In this document: positions 8,364 to 17,413 of the stretch, piece by piece
Layout: every line of letters starts with the position of its first letter
How positions within the stretch are numbered: position 1 is the first letter of the stretch
NCBI GenBank assembly: GCA_025360105.1
Contig: JANYCT010000040.1
Location: forward strand, 124,001 to 188,000
Length of the DNA: 64,000 nt
From: Actinomycetes bacterium
Lineage (GTDB): Bacteria > Actinomycetota > Acidimicrobiia > Acidimicrobiales > Ilumatobacteraceae
Direction of reading: 5' to 3'
Translations under genes and position numbers: made by a program
The notes under the pieces: generated by a model
What the model was told of the DNA's origin: nothing
The model's input: only the letters and a program-made list of their open reading frames with translations
The model's database searches: none

Positions 8364-9182
8364 GTCGCCCACGGCGATGGACCCGACGCTCGTGACCGTT
8401 GCGTACACGCCCACGTTCTGGTCAAGATCGCGCACGATGTGGCGCAACACGGCGGTATCCGCGGGTAGGTCGGCAGCAAACTCGCGCGTGACGAGTCCGC
8501 ATCGCGGGCACGCGCTGCCGATCTGAACCTCGGTGCTCCCGATGCGTAGCCGTCGCCCAACCCACTCGAACTCGGGGTGACCGGCGAGGTCACCCGTATC
8601 GATCACCAACGATGGGCGAAACCGACGCTCATCGATCGCCGAATTGGGCAGGGCCTCGCGCATGGTTCGCACGGCCGAGCTGGACATGATCATCAATGGA
8701 TAGCAATCGAAGAAGTTGCCGGGTGGATACTCGAACTCCATCATCTCCGGTGGAAACACCGAGAGATCGGGGAGTGGCTCGTCATCGAGACGCCCGAAGA
8801 TGGTGCGCAGCTCGACCATCATGTCGCTGCTATCAGGCGTGCCGCGTCGATAAAAGTCGGCGTTCGATGTGGGCTGGCTCGGCCACAGCGACACCGGGTG
8901 TCCGACGCCTGCACTGAGTCGCTCGTTCGCGTCAGCGTCGCTGCTGAGTACGAGCTGGCCATCGGGCAGCGTGATCGTCACTGTGTGATCACCTCCGGTG
9001 TACGACGCAGCGAGACGAGGCAAACCGACGACCTTGCGTCCGCTCGCAATCGCGCCACGGACCTCGTCGCGCAGCGCCCACAAACGATCGTTCCCAATGC
9101 CATTTAGTGCAAGCGTCGCGTGTTGCACGCGTGCGCCGAGCATCGACTTCACCGGGTACTGCCAAATCTGGTCGAGTCGCAT
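8346..9182 (-). CDS. MOSC-domain protein
   Basis: A 278-residue protein. It starts with the MOSC N-terminal beta-barrel signature 'LDQIWQYPVKSMLG' and continues into a MOSC domain containing 'CPRCGLVTREF'. MOSC proteins bind sulfur or molybdenum cofactor and include mARC-type reductases and Moco sulfurase domains. The specific reaction is not predictable. The frame extends 13 codons upstream, but ATG 9182 is chosen because it has a good ribosome binding site (GAGGGGG, 4 nt before it). The 3' end overlaps the convergent small gene by 18 nt. Confidence 0.87.
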   Translation of the reverse strand: MRLDQIWQYPVKSMLGARVQHATLALNGIGNDRLWALRDEVRGAIASGRKVVGLPRLAASYTGGDHTVTITLPDGQLVLSSDADANERLSAGVGHPVSLWPSQPTSNADFYRRGTPDSSDMMVELRTIFGRLDDEPLPDLSVFPPEMMEFEYPPGNFFDCYPLMIMSSSAVRTMREALPNSAIDERRFRPSLVIDTGDLAGHPEFEWVGRRLRIGSTEVQIGSACPRCGLVTREFAADLPADTAVLRHIVRDLDQNVGVYATVTSVGSIAVGDSVELV

Positions 9183-9210
9183 AGTGCCCCCTCGGACGGT
9201 TGAAATGTTC

Positions 9211-10236
9211 CTAGTCCACAAACGAGTTGATCATGTTGATCATCCGGCGAAGGTCGCCGAAACCGTGCTTGGCAAACGTGAATGCCACACGCGCGCGACT
9301 AACCGTATCGCCCTCCTTCACCTCGATTGGCAGGGGCCCTGTGCGCGAGATCACGCCCGTGGTGCACAGGTACCCAAAGCGCTCGTTCAGCTGTTCAAGT
9401 TGTTCATCGGATGGCGATTGGTGCATCCGCAGCACGAGTAGATCTCCGACATAGCGCAGGCTGTCGTAGTTGGCGTAGAACCGACCGATCTCTGCCGCGG
9501 CCGTTTCGCAGTTGTCGGTGATGAGATAGAGGTTGGTGTCGGCCTCGGCCACCAAGCCGCGTGCCACCAACTGAGTGTCGATCAGCTCGCTCACCCGTTC
9601 CCAATATGGGTCGCCTGGGGTGTCGAGGAACACGATCGGAACCGGCACGCCCTTACCCGTCTGGGTGAGCGTGAGCAACTCGAACATCTCATCGAGTGTC
9701 CCGAAGCCGCCAGGCAGGCATACAAAGGCGCTGCTCTCTTTGATCAACATCAGTTTGCGCGTGAAGAAGTACTTCATGCTGACGTACTTGGTGTCGCCGG
9801 CGATGATGGGGTTGGCCCCCTGCTCAAAGGGCAGTCGGATCGACACCCCGATACTCATTTCGCGACCGGCACCCTCCATCGCAGCCTGCATGATGCCCGG
9901 TCCTGCGCCGGTGATCACCATCCATCCGTGCTCAGCCAGATGGTTCGCGACTCGCCGCGCTTGCAGATACAGCGGATCGTCGTGTTTGGTGCGCGCGCTC
10001 CCGAAGATGGTGGCCTTGCGGCGACCGCGATACGGAGCGAACATCGCGTACGCGTCACGCATCTCGTACACCGCTGAGGCCGCGATCTTGAGATCGAGAG
10101 TTGCTGGTTCGTCGGCGATCATTGCTGCAGCTGACGTGATCAATTCCTCGGCAAGGCGCCGATTGTGGGTCGGCGCCAACTCCTCGATGAGGTGCTGGAT
10201 CGCTTCCATCACGTGCGGGGGCAGCGTCGGGGTCAC
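9211..10236 (-). CDS. LOG-family (lysine decarboxylase-like) nucleotide hydrolase
   Basis: A 341-residue Rossmann-fold protein of the LOG/TIGR00730 group. These enzymes act as cytokinin-riboside or nucleoside 5'-monophosphate phosphoribohydrolases, and were once misnamed lysine decarboxylases. The motifs are 'ATIFGSART', 'VITGAGPGIMQAAMEGAG' and the diagnostic 'LPGGFGTLDEMFELLTL' (PGGxGTxxE). The protein is longer than minimal LOG proteins, with an N-terminal helical extension and a C-terminal domain. The frame extends to 10275, but GTG 10236 follows a TACAGT box by 7 nt and is preferred. Confidence 0.88.
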   Translation of the reverse strand: MTPTLPPHVMEAIQHLIEELAPTHNRRLAEELITSAAAMIADEPATLDLKIAASAVYEMRDAYAMFAPYRGRRKATIFGSARTKHDDPLYLQARRVANHLAEHGWMVITGAGPGIMQAAMEGAGREMSIGVSIRLPFEQGANPIIAGDTKYVSMKYFFTRKLMLIKESSAFVCLPGGFGTLDEMFELLTLTQTGKGVPVPIVFLDTPGDPYWERVSELIDTQLVARGLVAEADTNLYLITDNCETAAAEIGRFYANYDSLRYVGDLLVLRMHQSPSDEQLEQLNERFGYLCTTGVISRTGPLPIEVKEGDTVSRARVAFTFAKHGFGDLRRMINMINSFVD

Positions 10237-10243
10237 GGAGTGC

Positions 10244-10249
10244 ACTGTA
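10244..10249 (-). promoter_or_regulatory. -10 box of LOG-family gene (leaderless type)
   Basis: Reverse-strand TACAGT is followed by 7 nt and GTG 10236, with no ribosome binding site. The box lies inside the longer reading frame and so argues for the shorter protein. Confidence 0.55.
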
Positions 10250-10288
10250 CGCCCGGCGTTCGTTGCGCCGGGCACACAGCAACGAACA

Positions 10289-12637
10289 TCAGCCCACGAG
10301 GGCCCAACCGAGCACTTGATCCACGGTGTCGGCGATATGGAAGGTCATCGCATCGCGCACCCGCTGGGGCACATCGTCGATGTCGTCCTCATTGCGTCGA
10401 GGCAGGATCACCTCGGTGAGTCCGGCGCGGTGTGCCGCGAGCACTTTTTGCTTCACGCCTCCGATCGGGAGCACCTTGCCCTGCAGCGTAACTTCGCCCG
10501 TCATACCGATCTCCGGGCGCACGGCCCGGCCGGTGAGCGCTGACACCAGCGCCGTGGTCATGGTCACGCCCGCCGACGGACCATCTTTGGGAATGGCACC
10601 AGCGGGCACATGCACATGCACCTTCTGTTGCAGCAGAGCTGGATCTATACCCAGCTCTGTCATGTGGGCACGAACCCATGAAAGCGCGATTTGCGCCGAC
10701 TCTTTCATCACATCGCCGAGTTGACCGGTGAGTGTGAGCACCGGCTCGCCAGGGCTTGTGGAGACCTCGATGAAGAGCACGTCGCCTCCAGCACCGGTGA
10801 CGGCCAGACCGGTAGCAACACCGGGCGTGTCGCGGACACGGTCGGCCACCTCGTGATGCACCTTCGGTCGGCGAAGGAACCCCACCAGATCGTTGTCGTC
10901 AACGGAGATCGGTGTTGGCGCGCCACCTGCGATGCGCGCCGCGACCTTGCGCAGCAACGCGCCCATTTCACGCTCGAGCGAGCGAACACCGGCCTCGCGG
11001 GTGTAGCCGCTGATGATCGCCCGCAGCGCAGTCTCAGTGAGGTCGATCTCGTCGGCAAGCAGGCCACTGCGTTCGAGTTGTCGGGGAAGGAGATGATCAC
11101 GGGCGATAGTCACTTTCTCGTCCTCGGTGTAGCCGTCGAGACGCACCACCTCCAGACGGTCGAGCAGGGGAGCGGGAATCGTGTCGAGGGTGTTGGCCGT
11201 GGCCAGGAAGACAACGTCGCTGAGGTCCAGTTCGACCTCGAGATAGTGATCGCGAAAGGTGTGGTTCTGGGCGGGGTCGAGTACCTCGAGCAAGGCAGCG
11301 GTGGGGTCGCCAGACCATCCACCCGAGGAGAGCTTGTCGACCTCGTCGAGCAACACGACCGGGTTCATCGACTTCGATTCGGTGATGGCCCGCACGATGC
11401 GCCCCGGCTGCGCTCCTACGTAGGTGCGCCGGTGGCCACGGATCTCGGCCTCGTCGCGTACGCCACCTAGCGACACGCGCACGAAGTTGCGGCCCATCGC
11501 TCGTGCGACGGACTCGCCCAACGATGTCTTCCCAACTCCGGGAGGACCCGACAGCAGGATGATCGCGCCGTCGTTGCGCGTTGTCTTGGTCGCTGTCGCA
11601 TCAGCCGATGCCGCCGCCGCGATTGCGGCGCGTTCGGTGCGCAGCTTGCGCACCGCAAGAAATTCGACAATGCGGTCCTTTACGTCGTCGAGTCCGGCGT
11701 GATCTGCGTCGAGGATGCGACGCGCATCGACGATGTCGAGTTGTTCACTGGTGCGCACGGCCCACGGGATGTCGAAGACCCGATCGAGCCAGGTTCGGAT
11801 CCAGCTGTGCTCGGGCGACTGACCGTTGGTGCGCTCGAGGCGTTCGAGCTCGCGCACGATTGAAGCTCGCACGGGTTCTGGCACGCGGTTACCCAACTCG
11901 TCGAGCTTTGTGCGATAGTCGTCGATACCGGCATCTTCTTCGCCGAGTTCTTTGCGGATGGCGGCCATCTGCTGGCGCAGCAGATAGTCGCGCTGTTGCT
12001 TCTCCATGCCCTCGGTGACGTCGTCGCGGATCTTGGCGCCGACGCTGAGTTCGGCGAGGTATTCCTTGGCCCACCGCAGCACGAAATCGAGTCGGGCGCC
12101 CAACTCGGTGAGCTCGAGCACGGTGAGGCGCTGATCGGCATCCCCGTCGGACCACGCCGTGATGGCGTCGGCGAGTGCGCCCGGGTGGGTGGTGGTGCGT
12201 AGCAATTCGGGAAGCCGGCGCGAGCGCCGTGTTTCGGCGATGCCTTCGGCCACAGCGCGTAGTTCGCGACCGAGCGCCTCGACCCGAGGAGTGGCCCGAG
12301 GTTCGTCGAGTGGCTGCACGGTCAGCCACCGACCGACACGTTCGCTGGCGATTTCCTCGACCACAAATGCGCGCTGCAGGGTCCGCACGACGATGACGCG
12401 ACCGCCGGTGGGCATCTCGCCCACCTGTTCGATGACGCCGATGACACCGACAGTGCTGGTGCGACCCTCGATGGCCGGAAGTAGGACGAGACGACCCTCG
12501 GTGTCTTGCGCGGCGGCGGCGGCAATGGCTGCGTCGTCGGAGTCGAGGGTGATGGTGACCACGATGCCTGGAAAGGCAACGGCATTGGCAAGGGTGAGAA
12601 CGGGAAGAACCTGAGTGCTGGTCGACTGTGTTGTCAT
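10289..12637 (-). CDS. lon: ATP-dependent protease Lon
   Basis: A 782-residue Lon protease, a cytosolic AAA+ protease that degrades damaged and regulatory proteins. It has an N-terminal LON substrate-binding domain (from about residue 10), a coiled middle, an AAA+ module with Walker A GPPGVGKT at 364-371, and a C-terminal serine protease domain with Ser688 in 'PKDGPSAGVTM' and Lys731 in 'IGGVKQKVLAAHR'. The start ATG 12637 follows a TAGCGT box by 7 nt. An HspR-type HAIR operator lies about 40 nt upstream, so heat-shock control is likely. A separate LON-domain protein is encoded at 22119. Confidence 0.97.
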   Translation of the reverse strand: MTTQSTSTQVLPVLTLANAVAFPGIVVTITLDSDDAAIAAAAAQDTEGRLVLLPAIEGRTSTVGVIGVIEQVGEMPTGGRVIVVRTLQRAFVVEEIASERVGRWLTVQPLDEPRATPRVEALGRELRAVAEGIAETRRSRRLPELLRTTTHPGALADAITAWSDGDADQRLTVLELTELGARLDFVLRWAKEYLAELSVGAKIRDDVTEGMEKQQRDYLLRQQMAAIRKELGEEDAGIDDYRTKLDELGNRVPEPVRASIVRELERLERTNGQSPEHSWIRTWLDRVFDIPWAVRTSEQLDIVDARRILDADHAGLDDVKDRIVEFLAVRKLRTERAAIAAAASADATATKTTRNDGAIILLSGPPGVGKTSLGESVARAMGRNFVRVSLGGVRDEAEIRGHRRTYVGAQPGRIVRAITESKSMNPVVLLDEVDKLSSGGWSGDPTAALLEVLDPAQNHTFRDHYLEVELDLSDVVFLATANTLDTIPAPLLDRLEVVRLDGYTEDEKVTIARDHLLPRQLERSGLLADEIDLTETALRAIISGYTREAGVRSLEREMGALLRKVAARIAGGAPTPISVDDNDLVGFLRRPKVHHEVADRVRDTPGVATGLAVTGAGGDVLFIEVSTSPGEPVLTLTGQLGDVMKESAQIALSWVRAHMTELGIDPALLQQKVHVHVPAGAIPKDGPSAGVTMTTALVSALTGRAVRPEIGMTGEVTLQGKVLPIGGVKQKVLAAHRAGLTEVILPRRNEDDIDDVPQRVRDAMTFHIADTVDQVLGWALVG

Positions 12638-12644
12638 GTGCGTG

Positions 12645-12672
12645 ACGCTACAGAGTTGCGTGATAAAACCAA
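12645..12672 (-). promoter_or_regulatory. lon promoter
   Basis: Reverse strand: -10 TAGCGT (12650-12645) ends 7 nt before the lon ATG. A -35-like TTGGTT (12672-12667) lies 16 nt upstream of it. The transcript would be leaderless. Confidence 0.55.
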
Positions 12673-12678
12673 CACAAT

Positions 12679-12699
12679 GCTGAGTCAACGTGACTCAAG
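12679..12699 (-). promoter_or_regulatory. HAIR-like operator (HspR site) upstream of lon
   Basis: The reverse strand reads CTTGAGT-N7-ACTCAGC, matching the HspR-associated inverted repeat CTTGAGT-N7-ACTCAAG in the whole first half-site and in 5 of 7 bases of the second. The inner TGAGTCA-ACG-TGACTCA is a perfect inverted repeat. It sits 7 nt upstream of the -35-like box. HspR control of lon through HAIR is known in Streptomyces; here it is inferred from the site. Confidence 0.7.
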
Positions 12700-12744
12700 T
12701 CAAGTGAGCGGACCGACATGCCCAGTCACTGGAGCCATATGCCG

Positions 12745-13854
12745 TCAGTCGCGCAGCGCTGCGGACTTCTGTTCCAGCGCTTCGAGCAGCTCGTCGAAGC
12801 TCTTCTGGAACGACGAGACGCCCTCTCGCTCGAGCACGTCTGCGACATCGTCGAGATCGATGCCCGCGTCCGTCAGCGCCTTCCATACCGCCACGGCATC
12901 GTCGACATCGGCATCGACGCGACGCACCAGACGGCCGTGATCAGCGAACGCCTCGAGCGTGGCGTCGGGCAGGGTGTTCACCGTGTGTGGACCGATGAGT
13001 TCATCGACATACAACGTGTCCGGGTACGCCGGGTTCTTGGTACTCGTCGATGCCCACAGCGGACGCTGCACCTGCGCACCGCGATCGGCGAGCGCCTGCC
13101 AGCGTGGACCGCTGAAGGTCTGCTCGAAGAGGCGATAGGCGAGCTTGCCCTGTGCGACAGCGGCTTTGCCCCGAAGTGACAACGCCCCGGGAGTTCCGAT
13201 TGCGTCGAGGCGCTTGTCGATCTCGGAGTCCACGCGACTGATGAAGAAACTGGCGACGCTGGCCACTTTCGACAGGTCGGCCTCGGGATCGCGCGCCAAC
13301 CGTTCGAGCCCGGCGATGTAGGCCTCCATCACCTTCGCATGTCGTTCGAGGCTGAAGATGAGTGTCACGTTGATGCTGCGCCCTTCGGCGATCATCTGCT
13401 CGATGGCCGCAAGTCCCTCGACCGTAGCGGGGATCTTGACCATCACGTTGTGGCGGTTTACGCGCAGATGTAGGGCGCGGGCGGCAACCTCGGTGCCCGG
13501 GCCGTCGTGGGCAAGACCGGGGTCCACCTCGACGCTGACGTACCCGTCGAGGCCGTGCGTGGCGGCGTACACCGGCTCGAAAATGTCGAGGGCACTGTTG
13601 ATGTCCTGCAGCACCATCGCCCAGTAGTCGTCGATGATCGGATGTTGCGCAGCGGCGGCGAGAACGCTGAATTGTTCGTCGTAGTCGGGGGAGCCCTGGA
13701 TGGCCTTCTGGAAGATCGTCGGGTTCGAGGTCAGCCCACGCACGCCGCGATCCACGAGACCCTGCAACTGGCCAGAGGTGATGTAACTGCGCTTCAGGTT
13801 GTCGAGCCAAGGGCTCTGCTGAAAATCTTGAGCGAGGTGAACGAGACGGTCCAC
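12745..13854 (-). CDS. tal: Transaldolase
   Basis: A 369-residue transaldolase of the actinobacterial long form, from the non-oxidative pentose phosphate pathway. It moves a dihydroxyacetone unit between sedoheptulose 7-phosphate and glyceraldehyde 3-phosphate. The Schiff-base lysine is Lys140 in 'NVMVKIPAT'. 'LTSNPTIFQKAI' and 'INVTLIFSLERH' are further signatures. The frame is open well upstream, but GTG 13854 has a strong ribosome binding site (AGGGAGG, 6 nt before it). It starts 11 nt after the transketolase stop, so tkt-tal is one operon. Confidence 0.95.
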   Translation of the reverse strand: MDRLVHLAQDFQQSPWLDNLKRSYITSGQLQGLVDRGVRGLTSNPTIFQKAIQGSPDYDEQFSVLAAAAQHPIIDDYWAMVLQDINSALDIFEPVYAATHGLDGYVSVEVDPGLAHDGPGTEVAARALHLRVNRHNVMVKIPATVEGLAAIEQMIAEGRSINVTLIFSLERHAKVMEAYIAGLERLARDPEADLSKVASVASFFISRVDSEIDKRLDAIGTPGALSLRGKAAVAQGKLAYRLFEQTFSGPRWQALADRGAQVQRPLWASTSTKNPAYPDTLYVDELIGPHTVNTLPDATLEAFADHGRLVRRVDADVDDAVAVWKALTDAGIDLDDVADVLEREGVSSFQKSFDELLEALEQKSAALRD

Positions 13855-13865
13855 GAGAAGCCTCC

Positions 13866-15830
13866 CTAGGCCGTGAGTGCGAGGGCGGTTGCCCGAGCGA
13901 TGATGTGTTCCACGTTGATGCCAAGCTCGTCGAGCACCAACGCGCCGGGCGCGCTGGCACCGAAGCGGTCGATGCCGATGCAATCGTCGGCATATCGCGC
14001 CCACCCAAAGGTGGTCGCGGCCTCGACTGAGAGTACTGGTATACCTGCGGGGAACACCGAGGAGCGGTAGTTGTCCGTCTGCGTTTCGAAGCGATCCCAC
14101 GACGGCATCGACACGACGTTGGCGCGCACGCCATTGGTGCCAAGTTGTTCGGCGGCGGCAAGGCACAGATGTAGCTCGCTACCGGTACCGACCAAGATGA
14201 CCTGTGCGCCGTCGACTGTGCGCAGCGTGGCCGCACCAGCCTCGACGGCTGACCCGTCGGTGCACACCGGCAGCGCCTGTCGGCTGAGCACCAATGCGGT
14301 GGGACCGTGATGCTCCACCGCGACGCGCCATGCGTGGGCGGTTTCGTTGGCATCGGCCGGCCTGATGACCTGTAGATCGGGGATGGCCCGCAGCGTGGCG
14401 ACGTGCTCGACAGGCTGGTGGGTCGGACCGTCCTCGCCAACGCCGACCGAGTCGTGAGTGAACACGAACAACACCTTCGCGCCCGACAGCGCGGCCAGAC
14501 GCACGGCTGGGCGCATGTAGTCGAGAAACACAAAGAACGTGCCACCCGCAGGCAGCACCCCGCCGTGCAGCGCCATGCCCACCATGGCCGAGCCCATCGC
14601 GTGCTCGCGAATGCCGTAGTAGACCTGACGGCCGCCTGGCGTCGCAAGCGACTGCGCCACCTGACCGGCGAGCTTGGTGCCGGTATTTCCGGTGAGATCG
14701 GCTGCGCCGGCCACGAGAGCCGGCACGCCAACGAGCGTTGCGTCAAAAGCTTTCTGGATGGCTTGACGAGTCGCGATGCTTTCACCCTGTGCGAAGACCG
14801 GAAGCGAATCGGTCCAGCCGGTCACTCCACCGGCAGCCCAGCATGCATCCCATTCGATCCTGCTCAGCGACGACGCGTCGAATCGCTCTTGCCAGGCACT
14901 GCGCGCCGCCGCTCCACGGCTGGCTGCGTGCCCGCGGTACAGCGCGACCAGTTCGGCTGGAGCCCAGAACGGCTCGTCGGGGATACCCATCACGGCTTTG
15001 GTGCGGCTGACCTGTTCGGGCGTGAACGGATTGCCGTGGGCCTCGTGGTTGTCGGTGAGATCCGGCGAAGGAGATCCAATGTGGCTGCGCAGGATGAGCA
15101 GGCTCGGCCGATCGTTGACCGCCATCGCACGGCGGAGCGCTGCCTCGAGCGCATCGCAATCGTCGGCAATCTCGCCGAGGTCCTCGACATGCCAGTTGTA
15201 CGCCCGAAAACGTCCGGCGACATCGTCGTTGTAGGAGAGGTTGGTGTTGCCATCGATAGTGATGTGGTTGTTGTCGTAGACACACACCAACCCACCCAGA
15301 CCCAGATGACCGGCGAGTGACGCCGCCTCGTGGCTGACGCCCTCCATGAAACAACCGTCGCCGGCGAGTACGAAGGTGTGGTGATTTTGTACATCGGCAC
15401 CGAACCGATCGGCCATGATCCGTTCGGCAATGGCCATACCAACGGCATTTGCAAACCCCTGACCGAGTGGACCTGTCGTCACTTCCACACCGGCGGTGTG
15501 TCCGACCTCAGGATGGCCAGGCGTTGCCGAACCCCACTGGCGAAACTGACGGATGTCGTCGAGTTCGAGGCCGTAACCATTAAGGAAGAGCATCGAATAC
15601 TGCAAAATACTGGCGTGGCCGTTGCTCAGGATGAACCGGTCGCGATCGGACCAGTGCGGCTCTGCGGGATCGTGGCGCATGACCCTGCTGTAGAGCACGT
15701 GCGCCAGGGGAGCAAGCGCCATCGCCGTACCCTGATGACCGCTCTTCGCGTAAAGCGGCGCATCCATGGCAAGGCCGCGGATGAGGCTGATGGCGGCGGA
15801 ATCCTGTTCGGGCGTCAACGATGAGGGCAC
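13866..15830 (-). CDS. tkt: Transketolase
   Basis: A 654-residue thiamine-diphosphate transketolase. The N-terminal PP domain has 'SGHQGTAMALAPLAHVLY' and the ThDP/metal motif 'GDGCFMEGVSHEAAS...NN'. The middle Pyr domain shows 'GIREHAMGSAMVGMALHGG' and 'HDSVGVGEDGPTHQPVEH'. It transfers two-carbon ketol units in the pentose phosphate pathway and feeds the adjacent transaldolase. The frame reaches 15863, but GTG 15830 follows a TACAGT box by 6 nt and begins close to the usual family start ('LTPEQDSAAISLIRGL'). Confidence 0.96.
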   Translation of the reverse strand: MPSSLTPEQDSAAISLIRGLAMDAPLYAKSGHQGTAMALAPLAHVLYSRVMRHDPAEPHWSDRDRFILSNGHASILQYSMLFLNGYGLELDDIRQFRQWGSATPGHPEVGHTAGVEVTTGPLGQGFANAVGMAIAERIMADRFGADVQNHHTFVLAGDGCFMEGVSHEAASLAGHLGLGGLVCVYDNNHITIDGNTNLSYNDDVAGRFRAYNWHVEDLGEIADDCDALEAALRRAMAVNDRPSLLILRSHIGSPSPDLTDNHEAHGNPFTPEQVSRTKAVMGIPDEPFWAPAELVALYRGHAASRGAAARSAWQERFDASSLSRIEWDACWAAGGVTGWTDSLPVFAQGESIATRQAIQKAFDATLVGVPALVAGAADLTGNTGTKLAGQVAQSLATPGGRQVYYGIREHAMGSAMVGMALHGGVLPAGGTFFVFLDYMRPAVRLAALSGAKVLFVFTHDSVGVGEDGPTHQPVEHVATLRAIPDLQVIRPADANETAHAWRVAVEHHGPTALVLSRQALPVCTDGSAVEAGAATLRTVDGAQVILVGTGSELHLCLAAAEQLGTNGVRANVVSMPSWDRFETQTDNYRSSVFPAGIPVLSVEAATTFGWARYADDCIGIDRFGASAPGALVLDELGINVEHIIARATALALTA

Positions 15831-15836
15831 GGTGCG

Positions 15837-15842
15837 ACTGTA
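15837..15842 (-). promoter_or_regulatory. -10 box of tkt-tal operon (leaderless type)
   Basis: Reverse-strand TACAGT is followed by 6 nt and GTG 15830. It lies within the longer open frame and therefore sets the start. Confidence 0.55.
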
Positions 15843-15876
15843 ACCGCTACACCAACGGCTCACGCCGTCTGTGTCG

Positions 15877-16275
15877 TCAGTTCACCGGGGCGAGCAGGGT
15901 AAACGGCACGAGATGCCACGGACCATGATCGACGCGGCAGTGGGCGAAGATCTGTCGATACGAATCGAACTCCAACTCGCCCCGAACCAATCGATAGGTG
16001 AACTTGCCCGGCTCAACCGTGAACGGACTCACATTGCGCGCGATCTGCTCGTCGTCTTCGCCACGTCCGGAGCGGAACACGACCTCGAACACACCGCTAC
16101 CTGGCTCGTCGGAAGCGCACGAGATGAGCGCGACAAGGTGGGGCGACACCGTTACCGGCACCGGTAACGGTGAGGCCATCGAGAACATCGCCCCAGTGAG
16201 ATCGATGCGCGTCGAGGGCCCGGGAGCCTGTCGGAGTTCGAAGTTCTCGACGAAGAGTGCGGACACGATCTGCAT
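15877..16275 (-). CDS. Conserved-looking hypothetical protein
   Basis: A 132-residue protein with a beta-strand-rich pattern and no signal peptide or membrane segment ('MQIVSALFVENFELRQ...', '...GPWHLVPFTLLAPVN'). I do not recognise the function; it may be a small beta-sandwich protein. ATG 16275 follows a TACCCT box by 6 nt. A perfect 12-bp inverted repeat inside the gene encodes a Pro-Val stretch ('SPLPVPVTVSP'). The gene stands alone between nagA and tkt, all on the reverse strand. Confidence 0.7.
   Translation of the reverse strand: MQIVSALFVENFELRQAPGPSTRIDLTGAMFSMASPLPVPVTVSPHLVALISCASDEPGSGVFEVVFRSGRGEDDEQIARNVSPFTVEPGKFTYRLVRGELEFDSYRQIFAHCRVDHGPWHLVPFTLLAPVN
16147..16172. repeat. 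Perfect 12-bp inverted repeat inside a coding region
   Basis: CACCGTTACCGG and CCGGTAACGGTG are exact reverse complements with a 2-nt spacer (CA). It lies in the middle of the 132-residue gene. It would form a very stable hairpin in the mRNA or serve as a dimeric protein site. Confidence 0.6.
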
Positions 16276-16281
16276 GCTGCG

Positions 16282-16287
16282 AGGGTA
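16282..16287 (-). promoter_or_regulatory. -10 box of 132-residue gene (leaderless type)
   Basis: Reverse-strand TACCCT is followed by 6 nt and ATG 16275, with no ribosome binding site. Confidence 0.5.
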
Positions 16288-16296
16288 TCCGGCCGA

Positions 16297-17394
16297 TCAA
16301 CGCAGGCGCACGCCGGCGAGCCACACACCGGCGATGCGGAGCCCGTCATCCAACGCGACCAGATCCGCGCGTTGGCCCACGGCGATGCTGCCCCGATCCG
16401 TGCAGCCCATCAGGCTGGCCGGATTCGTGGAAGCCGAACGAACAGCGTGGTCGAGCGATACGCCGCAGTGACCCACCACGTTGCGAATTGCGGCGTCCAT
16501 CGTGAGAGCACTTCCGGCCAGAGTGCCGTCGGCCAGTCGCGGGGCGCCATCGCGCACCTGCATGCCCACCGCGCCGGCCGTACCCGCACGCCATGCAACC
16601 GAGTCGGTGACGAGCACCGTTCGATCGTGTGGCTTGATCCGGAACGCCAACTCCAACGCCAGAGGATGCACATGGATGAGATCCGCAATGAGTCCGACGA
16701 AAAGGCAATCGTCAGCGAGCGCTGCCGCCGCTAGACCCGGCTCGCGGTGGTGCACGCCGGACATGCCGTTGAAGAGGTGAGTCGCCATGGTGGCACCGGC
16801 CCCGACGGCTGCAGACACCTGGTCGAGCGATGGGGTGCTGTGTCCGAGTGACACCACGATGCCGCGTGCCACGAGTGCCCGAATCGCCTCGGTTGCGTGG
16901 GCGAGCTCGGGTGCCAGCGTGACGAGACGCACGATCGGAGGAAGATCCGAGAGCCAGGCCAGATCGATCGTCGCGAGTAGGTCACGCGGGTGTGCCCCCG
17001 GAGCACCACCGAGGAAGGGCCCCTCCAAGTGAACGCCGATGATGCTCGACCCACCGACGCGCTGCGCCTCGGCGATGCGCGCAAGTGGACGCTCGTAACG
17101 GTCAAGCGCGGCTGTGATCACAGTGGGACACCACGACGTGACTCCTTGATCGAGGAGCAGCTCGGCGAGGCGATCCCAATCATCGCCCGCGGCACGGGAC
17201 ACGTCGACGTCATCGATACCGTTCACCTGCACGTCGATGAAGCCCGGCACCAGCGCCACGTCGGGGGTGCCTCCGGCGGCATCGCACACTGCGACGATCG
17301 TGCCATCGCCACCGGGAGCGTCGTCGACCATCACGTCGCACGGGCCGCTCCAACCCGACGGAGTCAGGACTGTCCGGGCAGGGATCGTCAGCAC
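16297..17394 (-). CDS. nagA: N-acetylglucosamine-6-phosphate deacetylase
   Basis: A 365-residue amidohydrolase-superfamily enzyme that removes acetate from GlcNAc-6-phosphate during amino-sugar and peptidoglycan recycling. Signatures are '[12 protein letters not shown]', the metal ligand loop 'GVHLEGPFL', 'SLGHSTPS', '[17 protein letters not shown]' and 'VLVTDSVAW'. The frame runs to 17535, but a GTG at 17394 fits the family N-terminus and follows a TACTGT box by 7 nt. It is divergent from a TetR gene only 19 bp away and shares its promoter DNA. No nagB or transporter lies nearby. Confidence 0.93.
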   Translation of the reverse strand: MLTIPARTVLTPSGWSGPCDVMVDDAPGGDGTIVAVCDAAGGTPDVALVPGFIDVQVNGIDDVDVSRAAGDDWDRLAELLLDQGVTSWCPTVITAALDRYERPLARIAEAQRVGGSSIIGVHLEGPFLGGAPGAHPRDLLATIDLAWLSDLPPIVRLVTLAPELAHATEAIRALVARGIVVSLGHSTPSLDQVSAAVGAGATMATHLFNGMSGVHHREPGLAAAALADDCLFVGLIADLIHVHPLALELAFRIKPHDRTVLVTDSVAWRAGTAGAVGMQVRDGAPRLADGTLAGSALTMDAAIRNVVGHCGVSLDHAVRSASTNPASLMGCTDRGSIAVGQRADLVALDDGLRIAGVWLAGVRLR

Positions 17395-17400
17395 GTGCTG
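17389..17400. promoter_or_regulatory. Perfect 12-bp palindrome over the nagA start
   Basis: CAGCACGTGCTG is self-complementary and contains the reverse-strand nagA GTG (17394-17392). It adjoins the shared promoter of nagA and the TetR gene, so it is a candidate operator for that regulator. Chance cannot be excluded. Confidence 0.4.
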
Positions 17401-17407
17401 TACAGTA
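17401..17407. promoter_or_regulatory. Interlocked divergent -10 boxes of nagA and tetR
   Basis: The seven bases TACAGTA contain TACAGT on the plus strand (7 nt before the TetR ATG) and TACTGT on the minus strand (7 nt before the nagA GTG). Both transcripts would be leaderless, starting 19 bp apart. Confidence 0.55.
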
Positions 17408-17413
17408 CGCGCA

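Noticed and set aside
13001-14785. 594-codon open frame in another reverse frame across tal and tkt
   Set aside because: It is a GC-rich shadow. The transketolase and transaldolase frames carry all family motifs, while this frame is Arg/Ser/Cys-rich noise.
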